A DNA stretch of 12,705 nucleotides, from assembly GCA_964503685.1 (NCBI GenBank), contig CAZDAW010000105.1, positions 1 to 12,705 of the forward strand, in the 5' to 3' direction. The notes beneath the pieces were generated by a model. The model searched no databases. It was not told where the DNA came from and saw only the letters and a list, made by a program, of their open reading frames with translations. Each line of letters opens with the position of its first letter. The stretch's first letter is position 1. The translations under genes and the position numbers were made by a program. This document shows positions 1-7,713 of the stretch, in pieces. The DNA comes from CAZDAW01 sp964503685 (lineage in GTDB: Bacteria > Chloroflexota > Anaerolineae > Anaerolineales > Anaerolineaceae).

Positions 1-16
1 TAGTTTTGGATATGGA

Positions 17-2395
17 TTATTTGACATCGGCACCGACTGTGCTCATCCAGGCGTCAGCAATGACTTGTTTGGCTTTATTGATTTGATCGATGCTGGGGAA
101 GACGGCATTGACAGGAGGCAGCTTGGCGGATAAATCTGCTGGAACAATGCCCTTCTTGTTCAGGTCGTCAAAACGGATTGGATGGCAGTAACCTTTCATC
201 CATTCCAGTTGACCTTCATCCGAGTAGAGATATTCCATCCAGAGTTTAGCGGCATTCGGGTGGGGCGCGTAGGCGCTGATTGCTTGAATGTACACACCAG
301 CGATGACGCCTGTCTTGGGGATAACAACTTCGATTTCGGGATTGCCGGCCAGTTCGTCTTTATCGGCCAGAGCGTTGTAGTCCCACCGAGTGATGACCGG
401 GGTCTCGCCGCTTGCAACAGTTGCTTGCTTGGCAACAACCGGAACGAAATTGCCTGCGTCATTGAGTTTCTTGAAGTAATCCAGGCCAGGTTGGACATCA
501 TCCAGCGAACCGCCGTTGGCAAGAGCAGCCGCATAGACGCTCATTTGCGCCTGGGCTGATACGCGCGGATCTCCGGAGAGAGCGACCTGTCCTTCGTATT
601 CAGGTTTGAGCAGATCTGCCCAATCCTGTGGAACGTTTTCAACAGCGTCTTTATTGACTTCGAAAGCTAACACACCGTAATAGTCGCCATACCAGTAGCC
701 ATTCGGGTCTTTAACGCTGTCGGGGATTGTATTCCAGGTCGAAACTTTGTAGGGCTGAACAAGTTTTTCTTCAATAAGTTGTGGGCCAAAGCCAAAACCT
801 ACATCAATGACATCGGGGGCTTGCGGGCCTTTGTTATCCTTATTGGCTTTGATGGCTTCGATTTCGTCACCTGAACCTGCATCAGGGTTCAATTCATTAA
901 CTTTAAGGCCATATTTTGCTTTGAAGCCCTCGATTGCTCCACCATAGTTGCACCAGTTATGTGGCAGGGCAATAACAGTCAACTCGCCTTCAGCTTTAGC
1001 GGCGGCAACCAGTTCGTCCATGTTGACGGCTGGTTGTTCTTGGGTTGTAGCAGCGCCTGCCGCGGCGGGTTTATACCATTTGTCGAGGCCGGCTTGAATT
1101 TCTTCAGCGGCTTTTTCAGGGGTCAGGGTACCGTTGATTACGGCTGCGCTGACGCGCCAGAGTTCGTTTTCGAGATTGGGCTCGCCGCGAGAAAGAATGG
1201 CGTATGAGTTGCGGATGGTGGATTTGCACTCGCCGCGCCAGCTCAAGAATTCTTGCGCCAGAGGATCGGTGAGTTCAACTTTTGCGTTGGTGAGGGGGAA
1301 GAAACCCGGGAGAGCATTGCCATAAAGGGTGGCAAATTCAGGTGAAGCAACCCAGGAGAGGAATGTCTTGGCAGCTTCGGGGTTCTTTGTGGAAGCGTTC
1401 ATACCCATGGCGATATCAGTATGATCACTGATGTAGCATTGGTCGCCAGCTTTGGCTACTGGGGGTTTAAAGATACCCATTTCGAAAGCAGCATCTTTTT
1501 CGAAAGTTGCGATTTCCCAGGAACCGGTGGGGTAAATGGCGGCTTTACCGAGGGTAAAGAGTTGCTGAGCGTCAGCATACTTGACTGCCTCAAAACCGGC
1601 TGGCATATAGTCTTTCCATGTAGCCAGTGATTTGAAGGTGTTGACATAGGGTTCATCGGTGAATTTGGCAGTGCCGGCGATCAAGGCTTTGCGGCCCTCT
1701 TCGCCTTTCCAATAATTGGGGCCAATGTTTTGGAAGCCCATAGTGGCGGATTCCCATAAATCGGCAGTTCCCATACCTATGGGGATGTAGGTGCCGTCTT
1801 TCTTGATGGCATCAAGAACAGCCTTGAACTCTTCCTCTGTGGTTGGCTCTGTGAGACCAAGTGTGTCAAAGGCTTCTTTATTGTAGAAGAAGCCATGGAT
1901 CACGGAAGCCATCGGTACACAGAATACCTCTTTGCCGTCATCGGTTACCCAGGCGCTTTTAGCCACGTCGCCAAAATTTTCCATACCAGGAAGATCAGTA
2001 ATATTAGCGAGGTAGCCCTTTTGGTAGAGGGCAAGAGAAGCATCGAATGGCCGGCAGGTGATCAGGTCGCCAGCAGTGCCACCTTCGAGTTTGGTGTTAA
2101 GTACACCGTTGTACTCAGCGGGCGCAGTTGGGGCGAAGACAACGTGGATATTTGGATATTTAGCTTCGAATGCGGGGATAATTGTATCCTGCTAGATTGT
2201 CAGATCATCGTTACGCCAGCTTTCGATTGTAAGGGTAACTTTTTCTCCGGTCGCAGCAGGGGCTTCTTCAGCTTCTGCCGGGGCTTCGGTTACGACTGGC
2301 GCTTCTTCAGCAGGAGCAGGAGTTGCGGCAGGTGTGCAGGCCGCGAAAATCATTGACAGGATTAACAAAATTGAAATGATCGAGAACTTACGCAT
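17..2395 (-). pseudogene. Tandem ABC solute-binding lipoprotein (two binding proteins in one frame), interrupted by an amber stop
   Basis: Read through one TAG, this is a 792-residue secreted lipoprotein that would capture ligands for ABC importers. Residues 1-20 are a lipoprotein signal (MRKF, hydrophobic core, lipobox FAAC with Cys20), followed by an Ala/Pro/Glu linker. Residues about 53-442 form a complete family-1 (sugar/MalE-type) binding protein ending in GLDKWYKP. A second linker (443-457, AAAGAATTQEQPAV) leads into a second binding protein of the Fe(III)/polyamine/phosphonate style (458-792, starting NMDELVAAAKAEG). The ATG at 2395 has a good Shine-Dalgarno (AGAAGGAG, 2402-2409) 6 bases away. 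Codon 68 is TAG (2192-2194); the frame is open on both sides and the protein stays family-like across it (WRNDDLTI-stop-QDTIIPAFEAKYP). From memory of relatives the position is usually Trp, one base from TAG. No importer subunits are in view; they may lie below position 1. The family calls are firm; the fusion and stop need read-level checking. Confidence 0.82.
2192..2194 (-). other. In-frame TAG at codon 68 of the tandem binding-protein gene
   Basis: The reverse complement reads ACA ATC TAG CAG GAT ACA. The reading frame upstream (signal peptide) and downstream (binding domain) is the same, so a single substitution explains the break. Without readthrough only a 67-residue lipopeptide would be made. 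The next in-frame ATG (1984) lies inside the first domain and would give a protein with no signal peptide. Confidence 0.9.
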
Positions 2396-2484
2396 ACTCT
2401 TCTCCTTCTTCTATTATTATTTGATATTAGATATAGGTCTGATAGGTAAGCTCGCACGAACTATTTTGTATTGTTCTCTCTTAT

Positions 2485-2498
2485 TCACCTCCTTTCTT
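2485..2498 (-). promoter_or_regulatory. Orphan perfect Shine-Dalgarno in the leader of the binding-protein gene
   Basis: On the minus strand the sequence is AAGAAAGGAGGTGA, a full complement of the usual 16S rRNA 3' end. It lies about 90 bases upstream of the real start at 2395, which has its own Shine-Dalgarno. No ATG, GTG or TTG follows at a usable spacing of 5-13 bases. It could be a ribosome standby site, a remnant of a lost leader peptide, or chance. Confidence 0.55.
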
Positions 2499-2520
2499 CT
2501 GGATAAAGAATGTAGTAAAA

Positions 2521-2529
2521 ATTATACCA
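2521..2529 (-). promoter_or_regulatory. Extended -10 promoter element for the binding-protein gene
   Basis: The minus strand reads TGGTATAAT, a perfect TGn-TATAAT extended -10. No good -35 is seen 17 bases upstream, which extended -10 promoters can do without. Transcription would start near 2514, giving a leader of roughly 120 bases that contains the orphan Shine-Dalgarno close to its 5' end. Confidence 0.5.
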
Positions 2530-2621
2530 TACCCGTAAATTATTTTTCTTGTGGAATCAGTACCACGAATCTGTGATAATAATCACTTTTTAGTCACAAA
2601 AAGTAATACCATTCATCAACA

Positions 2622-2677
2622 TTAGATTAATAAATGTTAATGACAGGTTAACAAAATCGACTGTTTTAGGGTATACT
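2622..2677 (+). promoter_or_regulatory. TTAA-type direct repeats and putative promoter upstream of the DUF47-pit pair
   Basis: TTAATG (2637-2642) and TTAACA (2648-2653) are spaced 11 bases start to start, with TTAATA (2627-2632) and TTAGAT (2622-2627) before them. The Bacillus PhoP box has the same form: TTAACA-like hexamers at 11-base pitch. TTAACA (2648-2653), an 18-base spacer and TATACT (2672-2677) also make a plausible sigma-70 promoter. A Pho-type operator would fit phosphate genes downstream, but AT-rich DNA can give this by chance. Confidence 0.35.
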
Positions 2678-2740
2678 GGCTGTAATGTTGATGCGAAAAA
2701 TTTATTCGTTCATACTTGAAAGAATTTCGGGAGAGATTTT

Positions 2741-3370
2741 GTGAATATTCAAAAATTATTTAAGGCTCGTCCGAATAAATTTCTTCAGCTTTTAGATGAG
2801 CAGACAACCATTACATTGAAGGGCCTGGAATTATTAAAAATATATATGGAGAAGCGCAATTCGGAGGTCGCCAAGAAAATTCAGGCAACAGAAAAAGAAG
2901 CCGATGAAGTGCGGCGTATTTTGATTGAAGAGTTAATGCGTACGTTTGTCACGCCAATTGATCGCGAGGACATATTTTCTCTTTCACGGGCAATCGATGA
3001 TGTGCTGGATTATGCCAATACGACTGTGGACGAAATGGAAATTTTAGATGTTCCTACCACTTCTTATATGGCGCGAATGGCATCCCTGCTTTACGATGCA
3101 TCCGCAGAGATTCAATTGGGTGTTGAGCGTATTCAGGATCATCATTATAGTGTGGCAAGCGATCATGCGCAGCGCGCCAAGGCATTGGAGAACCGGGTGG
3201 AAACGGTTTATCGGGAGGCAATCGCAGACCTTTTTAAGGGCTCAAAAAACATAAAGCATGTTATGACGATGCTGAAAACGCGGGAAATCTATCGTCACTT
3301 GAGTAATGCCGCTGATCGGGAAGACGTGGCTGCCAATGTGATTGCTGACATTATCATGAAAATGACGTAA
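2741..3370 (+). CDS. DUF47 family PhoU-like phosphate transport regulator
   Basis: This 209-residue all-helical cytoplasmic protein belongs to the DUF47/PhoU-like family, whose genes commonly sit directly before PiT phosphate transporters and whose products are thought to modulate them. Visible hallmarks are the N-terminal LLDEQTTITLKGLELL helix, the acidic EKEADEVRRILIEEL helix, FVTPIDREDIFSLSRAIDDVLDY (about residues 70-92; TPxDREDI is a family signature) and a C-terminal EIYRHLSNAADREDVAANVIADI helix. Length is normal. Translation starts at GTG (2741) with GGGAG at 2729-2733, 7 bases away. The pit gene follows 16 bases after the stop, so the two are almost certainly co-transcribed and translationally linked. 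The exact regulatory action is inferred from family context. Confidence 0.93.
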   Translation: MNIQKLFKARPNKFLQLLDEQTTITLKGLELLKIYMEKRNSEVAKKIQATEKEADEVRRILIEELMRTFVTPIDREDIFSLSRAIDDVLDYANTTVDEMEILDVPTTSYMARMASLLYDASAEIQLGVERIQDHHYSVASDHAQRAKALENRVETVYREAIADLFKGSKNIKHVMTMLKTREIYRHLSNAADREDVAANVIADIIMKMT

Positions 3371-3374
3371 AGAT

Positions 3375-3380
3375 GAGGTG
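3375..3380 (+). promoter_or_regulatory. Shine-Dalgarno that favours the TTG start of pit
   Basis: GAGGTG ends 6 bases before TTG at 3387. The alternative GTG start at 3378 lies inside this same element and would have no correctly spaced ribosome binding site. Confidence 0.6.
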
Positions 3381-3386
3381 TCACTC

Positions 3387-4370
3387 TTGCCTGCTTCGGT
3401 TATTATTCTTATTTCACTGTCCGTGGTTTTTGGGTTTTTAAATGGGTTTCATGATTCGAGTAATATTGTTGCGACGATCATATTTTCTCGAGCACTTCAA
3501 CCGCGTGTGGCGTTAGGCCTGACGGCGATCGCGGAATTCTGCGGGCCGTTCATTTTTGGTGTAGCGGTCGCTAAGACGATTGGTGAAGATATTGTGGCGC
3601 CTGGTTCGATTACAACTGAGGTGATTATTGCTGCTTTAGCCAGCGCCATTTTGTGGAATTTAATAACCTGGTTTTTGGGTATTCCCAGTAGTTCATCACA
3701 TGCCCTGGTGGGCGGAATCATCGGGGCTGTGTGTATTGGGGTGGATTATCGAGTTATCCGAATAACCGGTTTGGCAAAAGTTATCATTGCATTGTTGACG
3801 TCTCCGGTGCTTGGTTTTATTGTTGGCTATATTTTTACACGATTAGTATTTTTTTTGGCCAGGAACGCTTCGCAGAAAATCAACTGGTTTTTTAAACGCG
3901 CTCAAGTAATAACAGGTATTGGATTGGCATTAAGCCATGGCGCCAATGATGCCCAGAAGACGATGGGAATCATGGCAATGGGCCTGGTTAGCGCGGGCAT
4001 ACTGGATCATTTTTATGTCCCTGAATGGGTTATCCTGCTTGGCGGTGTATCAATATCCTTGGGGACGGCACTGGGCGGGTGGCGGTTGATTAAAACGTTG
4101 GGCGGCAGATTTTTCAAGATCAGGCCGGTGCATGGATTTGCATCTCAAATTTCATCAGCGGGTGTGATTTTAGGGGCTGCATTATTGGGCGGCCCGGTCA
4201 GTACGACCCAGGTGGTCAGTTCAGCCATCCTTGGTGTGGGTTCTGCCGATCGGATAAATAAGGTGCGCTGGGGGGTTGCGGGTAATATCGTAACAGCCTG
4301 GTTCTTAACGATCCCGTTTTCGGCGTTGCTGGCAGCGGGAATCTACTGGTTGATTGTTCGAGCGTTTTAA
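3387..4370 (+). CDS. pit: PiT family inorganic phosphate transporter
   Basis: An integral membrane symporter (about 327 residues from the TTG start) that takes up phosphate, usually as metal-phosphate with H+ or Na+. The two PiT half-repeats are both visible: GFLNGFHDSSNIVATIIFSR near the N terminus and ALSHGANDAQKTMGIMAMG near residue 185. Other family segments are PSSSSHALVGGIIGA (near residue 100) and GGPVSTTQVVSSAILGVG in the C-terminal third. About ten hydrophobic spans are apparent and the length is typical for short bacterial members. The conserved first-repeat Asp is Gly here (FLNG for FLND), a common variant; His-Asp is kept. It follows the DUF47 gene by 16 bases. No intrinsic terminator is seen after its stop, so transcription may run on into the small gene at 4449. 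Confidence 0.94.
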   Translation: MPASVIILISLSVVFGFLNGFHDSSNIVATIIFSRALQPRVALGLTAIAEFCGPFIFGVAVAKTIGEDIVAPGSITTEVIIAALASAILWNLITWFLGIPSSSSHALVGGIIGAVCIGVDYRVIRITGLAKVIIALLTSPVLGFIVGYIFTRLVFFLARNASQKINWFFKRAQVITGIGLALSHGANDAQKTMGIMAMGLVSAGILDHFYVPEWVILLGGVSISLGTALGGWRLIKTLGGRFFKIRPVHGFASQISSAGVILGAALLGGPVSTTQVVSSAILGVGSADRINKVRWGVAGNIVTAWFLTIPFSALLAAGIYWLIVRAF

Positions 4371-4433
4371 ATTGATCCATTTGTTTTTTTTGGACTGTTA
4401 CGCAAAAATGTCGCTTAAGTGATCGAGCCAGTT

Positions 4434-4441
4434 GTCGATAA
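4434..4441 (+). promoter_or_regulatory. Possible sigma-28-like -10 before the YjfB-type gene
   Basis: GTCGATAA differs by one base from the flagellar sigma-28 -10 (GCCGATAA). TAAGTGAT at 4416-4423 is a weak -35 match with a 10-base spacer, where 11 is usual. Transcription from it would begin about at the ATG (4449), so a leaderless message would be needed. Weak evidence. Confidence 0.2.
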
Positions 4442-4448
4442 TAAGATT

Positions 4449-4655
4449 ATGAATGTATCCGGAGTTTCTTTCTCTGATTCTTTGCTTAACACCGCCGTTT
4501 CGCTGAAAACTATGTCATTTCAAAGCAGCATCACTGTTGCTGTTATGAAACAAATACAGGAGCAGCAAAAGATTGAAGCGGAAGGTCTATTGAAGATGAT
4601 CAATTCCACACCCACTCCTGGTGATGTGGGTAGCATTGTTGACGTCAGCGCGTAG
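4449..4655 (+). CDS. YjfB family small protein (putative motility protein)
   Basis: A 68-residue protein resembling the YjfB/putative motility family: small, no signal peptide, central amphipathic helix with VAVMKQIQEQQKIEAEGLLKMI, then a short Pro-rich turn (STPTPGDVG) and an IVDVSA ending much like the IDVxx ending of relatives. The ATG at 4449 gives the usual family length; a GTG at 4419 in frame would add ten residues with no family likeness. The ribosome binding site is weak. The gene stands 78 bases behind pit and converges on the minus-strand oxidoreductase gene; the hairpin between them follows its TAG stop by 25 bases. Family members are often found in motile bacteria, but their biochemical role is unknown, and no flagellar or pilus gene is in this window. 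Confidence 0.68.
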   Translation: MNVSGVSFSDSLLNTAVSLKTMSFQSSITVAVMKQIQEQQKIEAEGLLKMINSTPTPGDVGSIVDVSA

Positions 4656-4680
4656 GTTTTGAATCATTGTGTAATGAATA

Positions 4681-4715
4681 ATGATATCCCCGGGAAGCTT
4701 ATCCGGGGATATCAT
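4681..4715. terminator. Strong hairpin between convergent genes, probable bidirectional terminator
   Basis: A perfect 13-base-pair stem (ATGATATCCCCGG / CCGGGGATATCAT) closes a 9-base loop (4694-4702). It lies 25 bases after the YjfB-type stop and 79 bases beyond the oxidoreductase stop on the other strand. Each flank is AT-rich (TTATTATT on the plus side, ATTATTCATT reading the minus strand) rather than a pure T run, so efficiency is uncertain. Confidence 0.8.
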
Positions 4716-4794
4716 TTATTATTCCGTCAGTGAATTCACCTGAAATTTCCCCATGCAAGTAAGGTGATAGGTTATGTTTTGGGATAGCCGGCTT

Positions 4795-6000
4795 TCACAT
4801 TTCCTTGATCTTGTACGGGAATCCATAATCTGCCATTTTTTCCATGAATGGAATTGGATCAAATGCTTCAGGCCCCAATACACCTTTTCCGGTCCAAATA
4901 CCATGTTCGAGAAGATCCATGCCGATCACTGCATTAAAAGCGGTCTGTGCAACAACAGCCTGACAGCCAAATTCCTTCATACAGAAATCATTATCGATTG
5001 CCTGATAGATATAAACCTGCTTTGGCTTGCCGTCTTTAACGCCTTTGACCCATGTGCCAGCGCAGGTTGTTCCTGACATCAAATCGCCCAGGTGCGCCGG
5101 GTCTGGCAGGCATGCAGCGACGACGTCGCGCGGAGCCACCATCACATCTTTAACTTTTATGGGATTCTTGTTATCTAATCCCAGCATGTGTAAGGTCTTT
5201 AGGACGCCAATAAATTGATCCCCCAGGCCATATTTGAATGTGACTCGTTTACATTTGATCCAACGGGGCACCAGCAATACTTCCTCGTGTTCGACATTGA
5301 CGCATTCCACATTGCCTATTCCCTCTGGGAACTCAAAGACTTCAGGTTCTGAGAAGGGAGGGGTTGTAAACCATCCCTTATCTTTTTCCCAAATCACAGG
5401 TGGGTTCAGACACTCTTCAATTGTGGTCCAGATGGAGAAGTTGGGGGCAAATTCATACCCGCGAACCTCAAGATTGGCGCCATCGCGAATCCCGATCTCT
5501 TCGATTTCATCAAAAAGATAATCTTGCGCATATCGGGCAAAGACATCGGCCATGCCGGGTTCCACACCTAAACCGACCAGCGCCAATAAGCCCTTTTTCT
5601 CCCATTCCTTATTGCGCTCAAATTGATAATCTCCCAATTTAATTCCAGTTTTGTTGAAAGGGTCTTCAGGGTGTGGAGCGGATAGCGTCATTGCCATATC
5701 CATGTAATTGCAACCGCTGGCAAACGCCGCATCAAAAATTGGCTCGTTGAAGCTTGGGTCGCAGGCGTTCATGATCAGATCTACCCCATACTTTTTCGCC
5801 AGCGCCTCAATTTGCTCACGTTTATTGGCGTCAACGAATTCCACGGGGAATCGAGCATTATCTTTCAACTTCGATTGAACTTCAAGGGCGCGATCTTTAT
5901 TGTAATCAGCAAGAACCATTTGTTTAATCCAGGGTCGGCGGTTGCCCATAACCGCGATCGATTCGCCAACACCACCAACACCGACGAGTAAAACTTTCAT
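4795..6000 (-). CDS. Saccharopine dehydrogenase-like NAD(P)-dependent oxidoreductase
   Basis: A 401-residue cytoplasmic enzyme of the saccharopine dehydrogenase/carboxynorspermidine synthase superfamily, which makes or splits secondary amines between an amino acid or amine and an oxo-acid or aldehyde. A Rossmann dinucleotide site opens the protein (VLLVGVGGVG, Gly7, Gly9, Gly12), with Asp32 at the end of strand 2. Further family segments are VDLIMNACDPSFNEPIFDAA, SGCNYMDMAM and GLGVEPGMADVFARYA (around residues 75-160); the rest forms the C-terminal catalytic/dimer domain. Start ATG at 6000 has AAAGGAG 7 bases upstream. It lies 58 bases after a permease gene and two genes after an Lrp-type regulator, which suggests catabolism or synthesis of an imported amino acid or polyamine. 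The substrate cannot be read from sequence; lysine, carboxynorspermidine and opine-type reactions are all open. Confidence 0.85.
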   Translation of the reverse strand: MKVLLVGVGGVGESIAVMGNRRPWIKQMVLADYNKDRALEVQSKLKDNARFPVEFVDANKREQIEALAKKYGVDLIMNACDPSFNEPIFDAAFASGCNYMDMAMTLSAPHPEDPFNKTGIKLGDYQFERNKEWEKKGLLALVGLGVEPGMADVFARYAQDYLFDEIEEIGIRDGANLEVRGYEFAPNFSIWTTIEECLNPPVIWEKDKGWFTTPPFSEPEVFEFPEGIGNVECVNVEHEEVLLVPRWIKCKRVTFKYGLGDQFIGVLKTLHMLGLDNKNPIKVKDVMVAPRDVVAACLPDPAHLGDLMSGTTCAGTWVKGVKDGKPKQVYIYQAIDNDFCMKEFGCQAVVAQTAFNAVIGMDLLEHGIWTGKGVLGPEAFDPIPFMEKMADYGFPYKIKEM

Positions 6001-6058
6001 GGTAGTTCTCCTTTTTTGTTTGATTTATTATGATGTTTGGATAAATGATGTCAGTGCT

Positions 6059-7648
6059 TTAGGTTTCTTCTGTTCCCGGGTGGAACGGATCTATGTCAGG
6101 TACACCTGGCTTGACAAACTTGCGAATTGGGAAGTAAAGTGCTGCGCCGATTGCCATTGCGGCCAATGCCCAACCGATAGATGCCCATCCTTCTTCGATA
6201 TACTGACTGTAAATTGCCAGGAGAATGATGATAGCGGGAGCCAGGGTGATATAAATCAAACCGATATAGCCGCCGGGGACTTTATTTCTGGGAATCTCGG
6301 GTCGGGTGAAGCGCAGTTTCCATAGTGCAAAGAATTCGGCCATTAAAACGAGCATGTTGAGGAATACATCGATGACCACTAAAGCGGCGAACGCAGAAAG
6401 CGAGAATATTGAGAAGATAATCCCACAGAATACGATAGCGACCCAGGGCGTGCCGAATTTAGGGTGTACTTTAACCATCCATTTCGGCATCATGCCATCT
6501 TCTGCCATGGCAAAGGGAACGCGGGTACCTCCCAAACCATTGCCGATAAACAGGCCAATCATACTGAGAACCGCTGCAAAAGTGACGGAAAGGCCTAAAA
6601 TTCTTGGCAGAGGACTATCTGGGCCTGCGGCTTTGACGCCGATGGCGTGGGCGATGTCGGGAAATTCCCAGCCCACTGAGTTAGCTGGGTCGGCGCCCCA
6701 GTCTATGATCTGCTGCTCAGTTACACCGTATTCGGCCAGAACAGGTCCAATACCGGCTCCTTCTTCAGCTTCTTCCTGTCCCCAGATCAGATATTTGCTA
6801 TTATCGCCGGCGCCGCCGTACAGGCCAGCAATAGTTGGGATGGCATAGGTGGCTATTGCTGCAAATAGCACCAACACCATTGCCAGAGGGTAAGTCTTCT
6901 TTGGGTTGACAATTTCATCCCCCGCTGCTGTGGGTAACTCCCAACCCATGAAATTCCACATGACGATGAATAATCCGGTACTTAATGCGCCTGTCAATGT
7001 AGAACCTTCCGGCAAGAAGGGTAATGCAACCGTTGTTCCCCCTTTGATCCAGTTGTAGAATCCCACAATCGACATCGCTATAAGGGGAATTAGCATCACA
7101 ACTCCCAGCCAGTTTGTAGTTAAGCCTGCCAGGCGCGCCCCACGGATATTCAGATATGAGATACTCCAGATTAGAATGATAGCGACAAGCCAGGATAGAA
7201 AGGTTGCTGACACTTCGATGCCGCCTATCACAGCGCCTTCTCTTAATGCGGGAATGAAATAGCTGAGATAGTAAGCAGCCAGAACCGGGTAGATGGAAAC
7301 ATCCACCCATGAGACAACCCATTACATCCACCCTGCCATAAACCCAGCGAAGGGACCCAAGGCATGTTTAACCCAATGAAACTAGCCGCCTACTACCGGC
7401 ATCATAGAATTCATTTCCCGTACCATCAGCATATTGGGAATGCTGAAGAGAAGGGGCGTTAATACAAACAATAGTAACGTTAAGCCTGGCCCTGAATAGC
7501 CGACCAACGGCTCAACGCCGAATGATCCCCCGCATACGGTGAAATAAATAAATCCGAATAGTGGAAGCAAGGTCAATTCCCGCTTAAGCTTACTTCGTTC
7601 CGCCTTAATTTCTGAACCTTGAATTTTGGGTAGATTAACTGCTGTCAT
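6059..7648 (-). pseudogene. APC superfamily amino acid/polyamine permease, interrupted by two in-frame stops
   Basis: Read through two stops this is a 529-position, 12-span-type APC permease. The N terminus has ELTLLPLFGFIYFTVCGGSFGVE; the GG(S/P)FGVE signature (residues 40-46) of unwound helix 1 recalls plant-type polyamine/LAT permeases. The helix 3 region reads PVVGG-stop-FHWVKHALGPFAGF then AGWM-stop-WVVSWVD. Codon 89 is TAG (7382-7384) and codon 109 is TAA (7322-7324), both in the same frame as the intact flanks. The first sits where relatives usually have Tyr (GGY), one base away. From 7306 on the frame is open to 6059, with GWELPTAAGDEI and NGLGGTRVPFAMAEDGMMP typical of the family. 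ATG at 7648 has a GGAGAGGG site. Placed between an Lrp regulator (65 bases) and an oxidoreductase (58 bases), probably in one operon. Importer of amino acid or polyamine is inferred; function depends on whether the stops are real. Confidence 0.85.
7322..7384 (-). other. Two in-frame stops (TAG, TAA) in the permease gene
   Basis: The minus strand reads GGC TAG TTT CAT TGG and, 20 codons later, TGG ATG TAA TGG GTT. Both fall within a conserved helix whose flanking residues are all preserved. Each can be restored by one substitution (TAG to TAT/TAC; TAA to a Tyr, Lys or Gln codon). There is no frameshift between them. Confidence 0.9.
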
Positions 7649-7713
7649 TTTTTTCCCTCTCCAATAATAGTTTTAGATGCATCAGAAATATGCTGGTTTT
7701 ATTTTTTATTCAT

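Larger units (their letters stand above)
2396..2740. other. 345-base divergent intergenic region
   Basis: No convincing gene lies here. It separates the minus-strand binding-protein gene from the plus-strand phosphate genes. It holds a minus-strand extended -10 (2521-2529), an orphan Shine-Dalgarno (2485-2498), an inverted repeat GTGAT-AATA-ATCAC (2573-2586), an overlapping inverted repeat ACTTTTT/AAAAAGT around a 6-base loop (2585-2604), TTAA-type direct repeats (2622-2653) and a plus-strand -10-like TATACT (2672-2677). The inverted repeats sit centrally and could be operators for either direction; that is inference. Confidence 0.6.

Noticed and set aside
182..559. Plus-strand open frame opposite the binding-protein gene
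   Set aside because: Antisense shadow of a strongly conserved coding region; no ribosome binding site or family likeness.
1895..2356. Plus-strand open frame opposite the binding-protein signal peptide and first domain
   Set aside because: Ser/Cys/Phe-rich shadow of the Ala/Glu-rich linker and domain on the other strand.
2417..2488. A 23-codon leader peptide starting at GTG after the orphan Shine-Dalgarno (minus strand)
   Set aside because: The GTG is part of the Shine-Dalgarno itself, so there is no spacing for initiation, and the peptide shows no attenuator-like codon run.
2485..2498. Plus-strand match to the 3' end of 16S rRNA
   Set aside because: Only about 13 bases match and no upstream helix 45 or other rRNA sequence is present; it is simply the complement of a Shine-Dalgarno.
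6915..7331. 138-codon minus-strand open frame overlapping the permease in another frame
   Set aside because: The other frame carries clear APC permease sequence; this one has low-complexity, unfamily-like composition.
2192..7384. TAG recoding as a sense codon in this organism
   Set aside because: TAG also ends the YjfB-type gene (4653-4655) and the methyltransferase-like gene (11951-11953) at places that fit family length, and one of the internal stops is TAA. A single codon reassignment does not explain the pattern.
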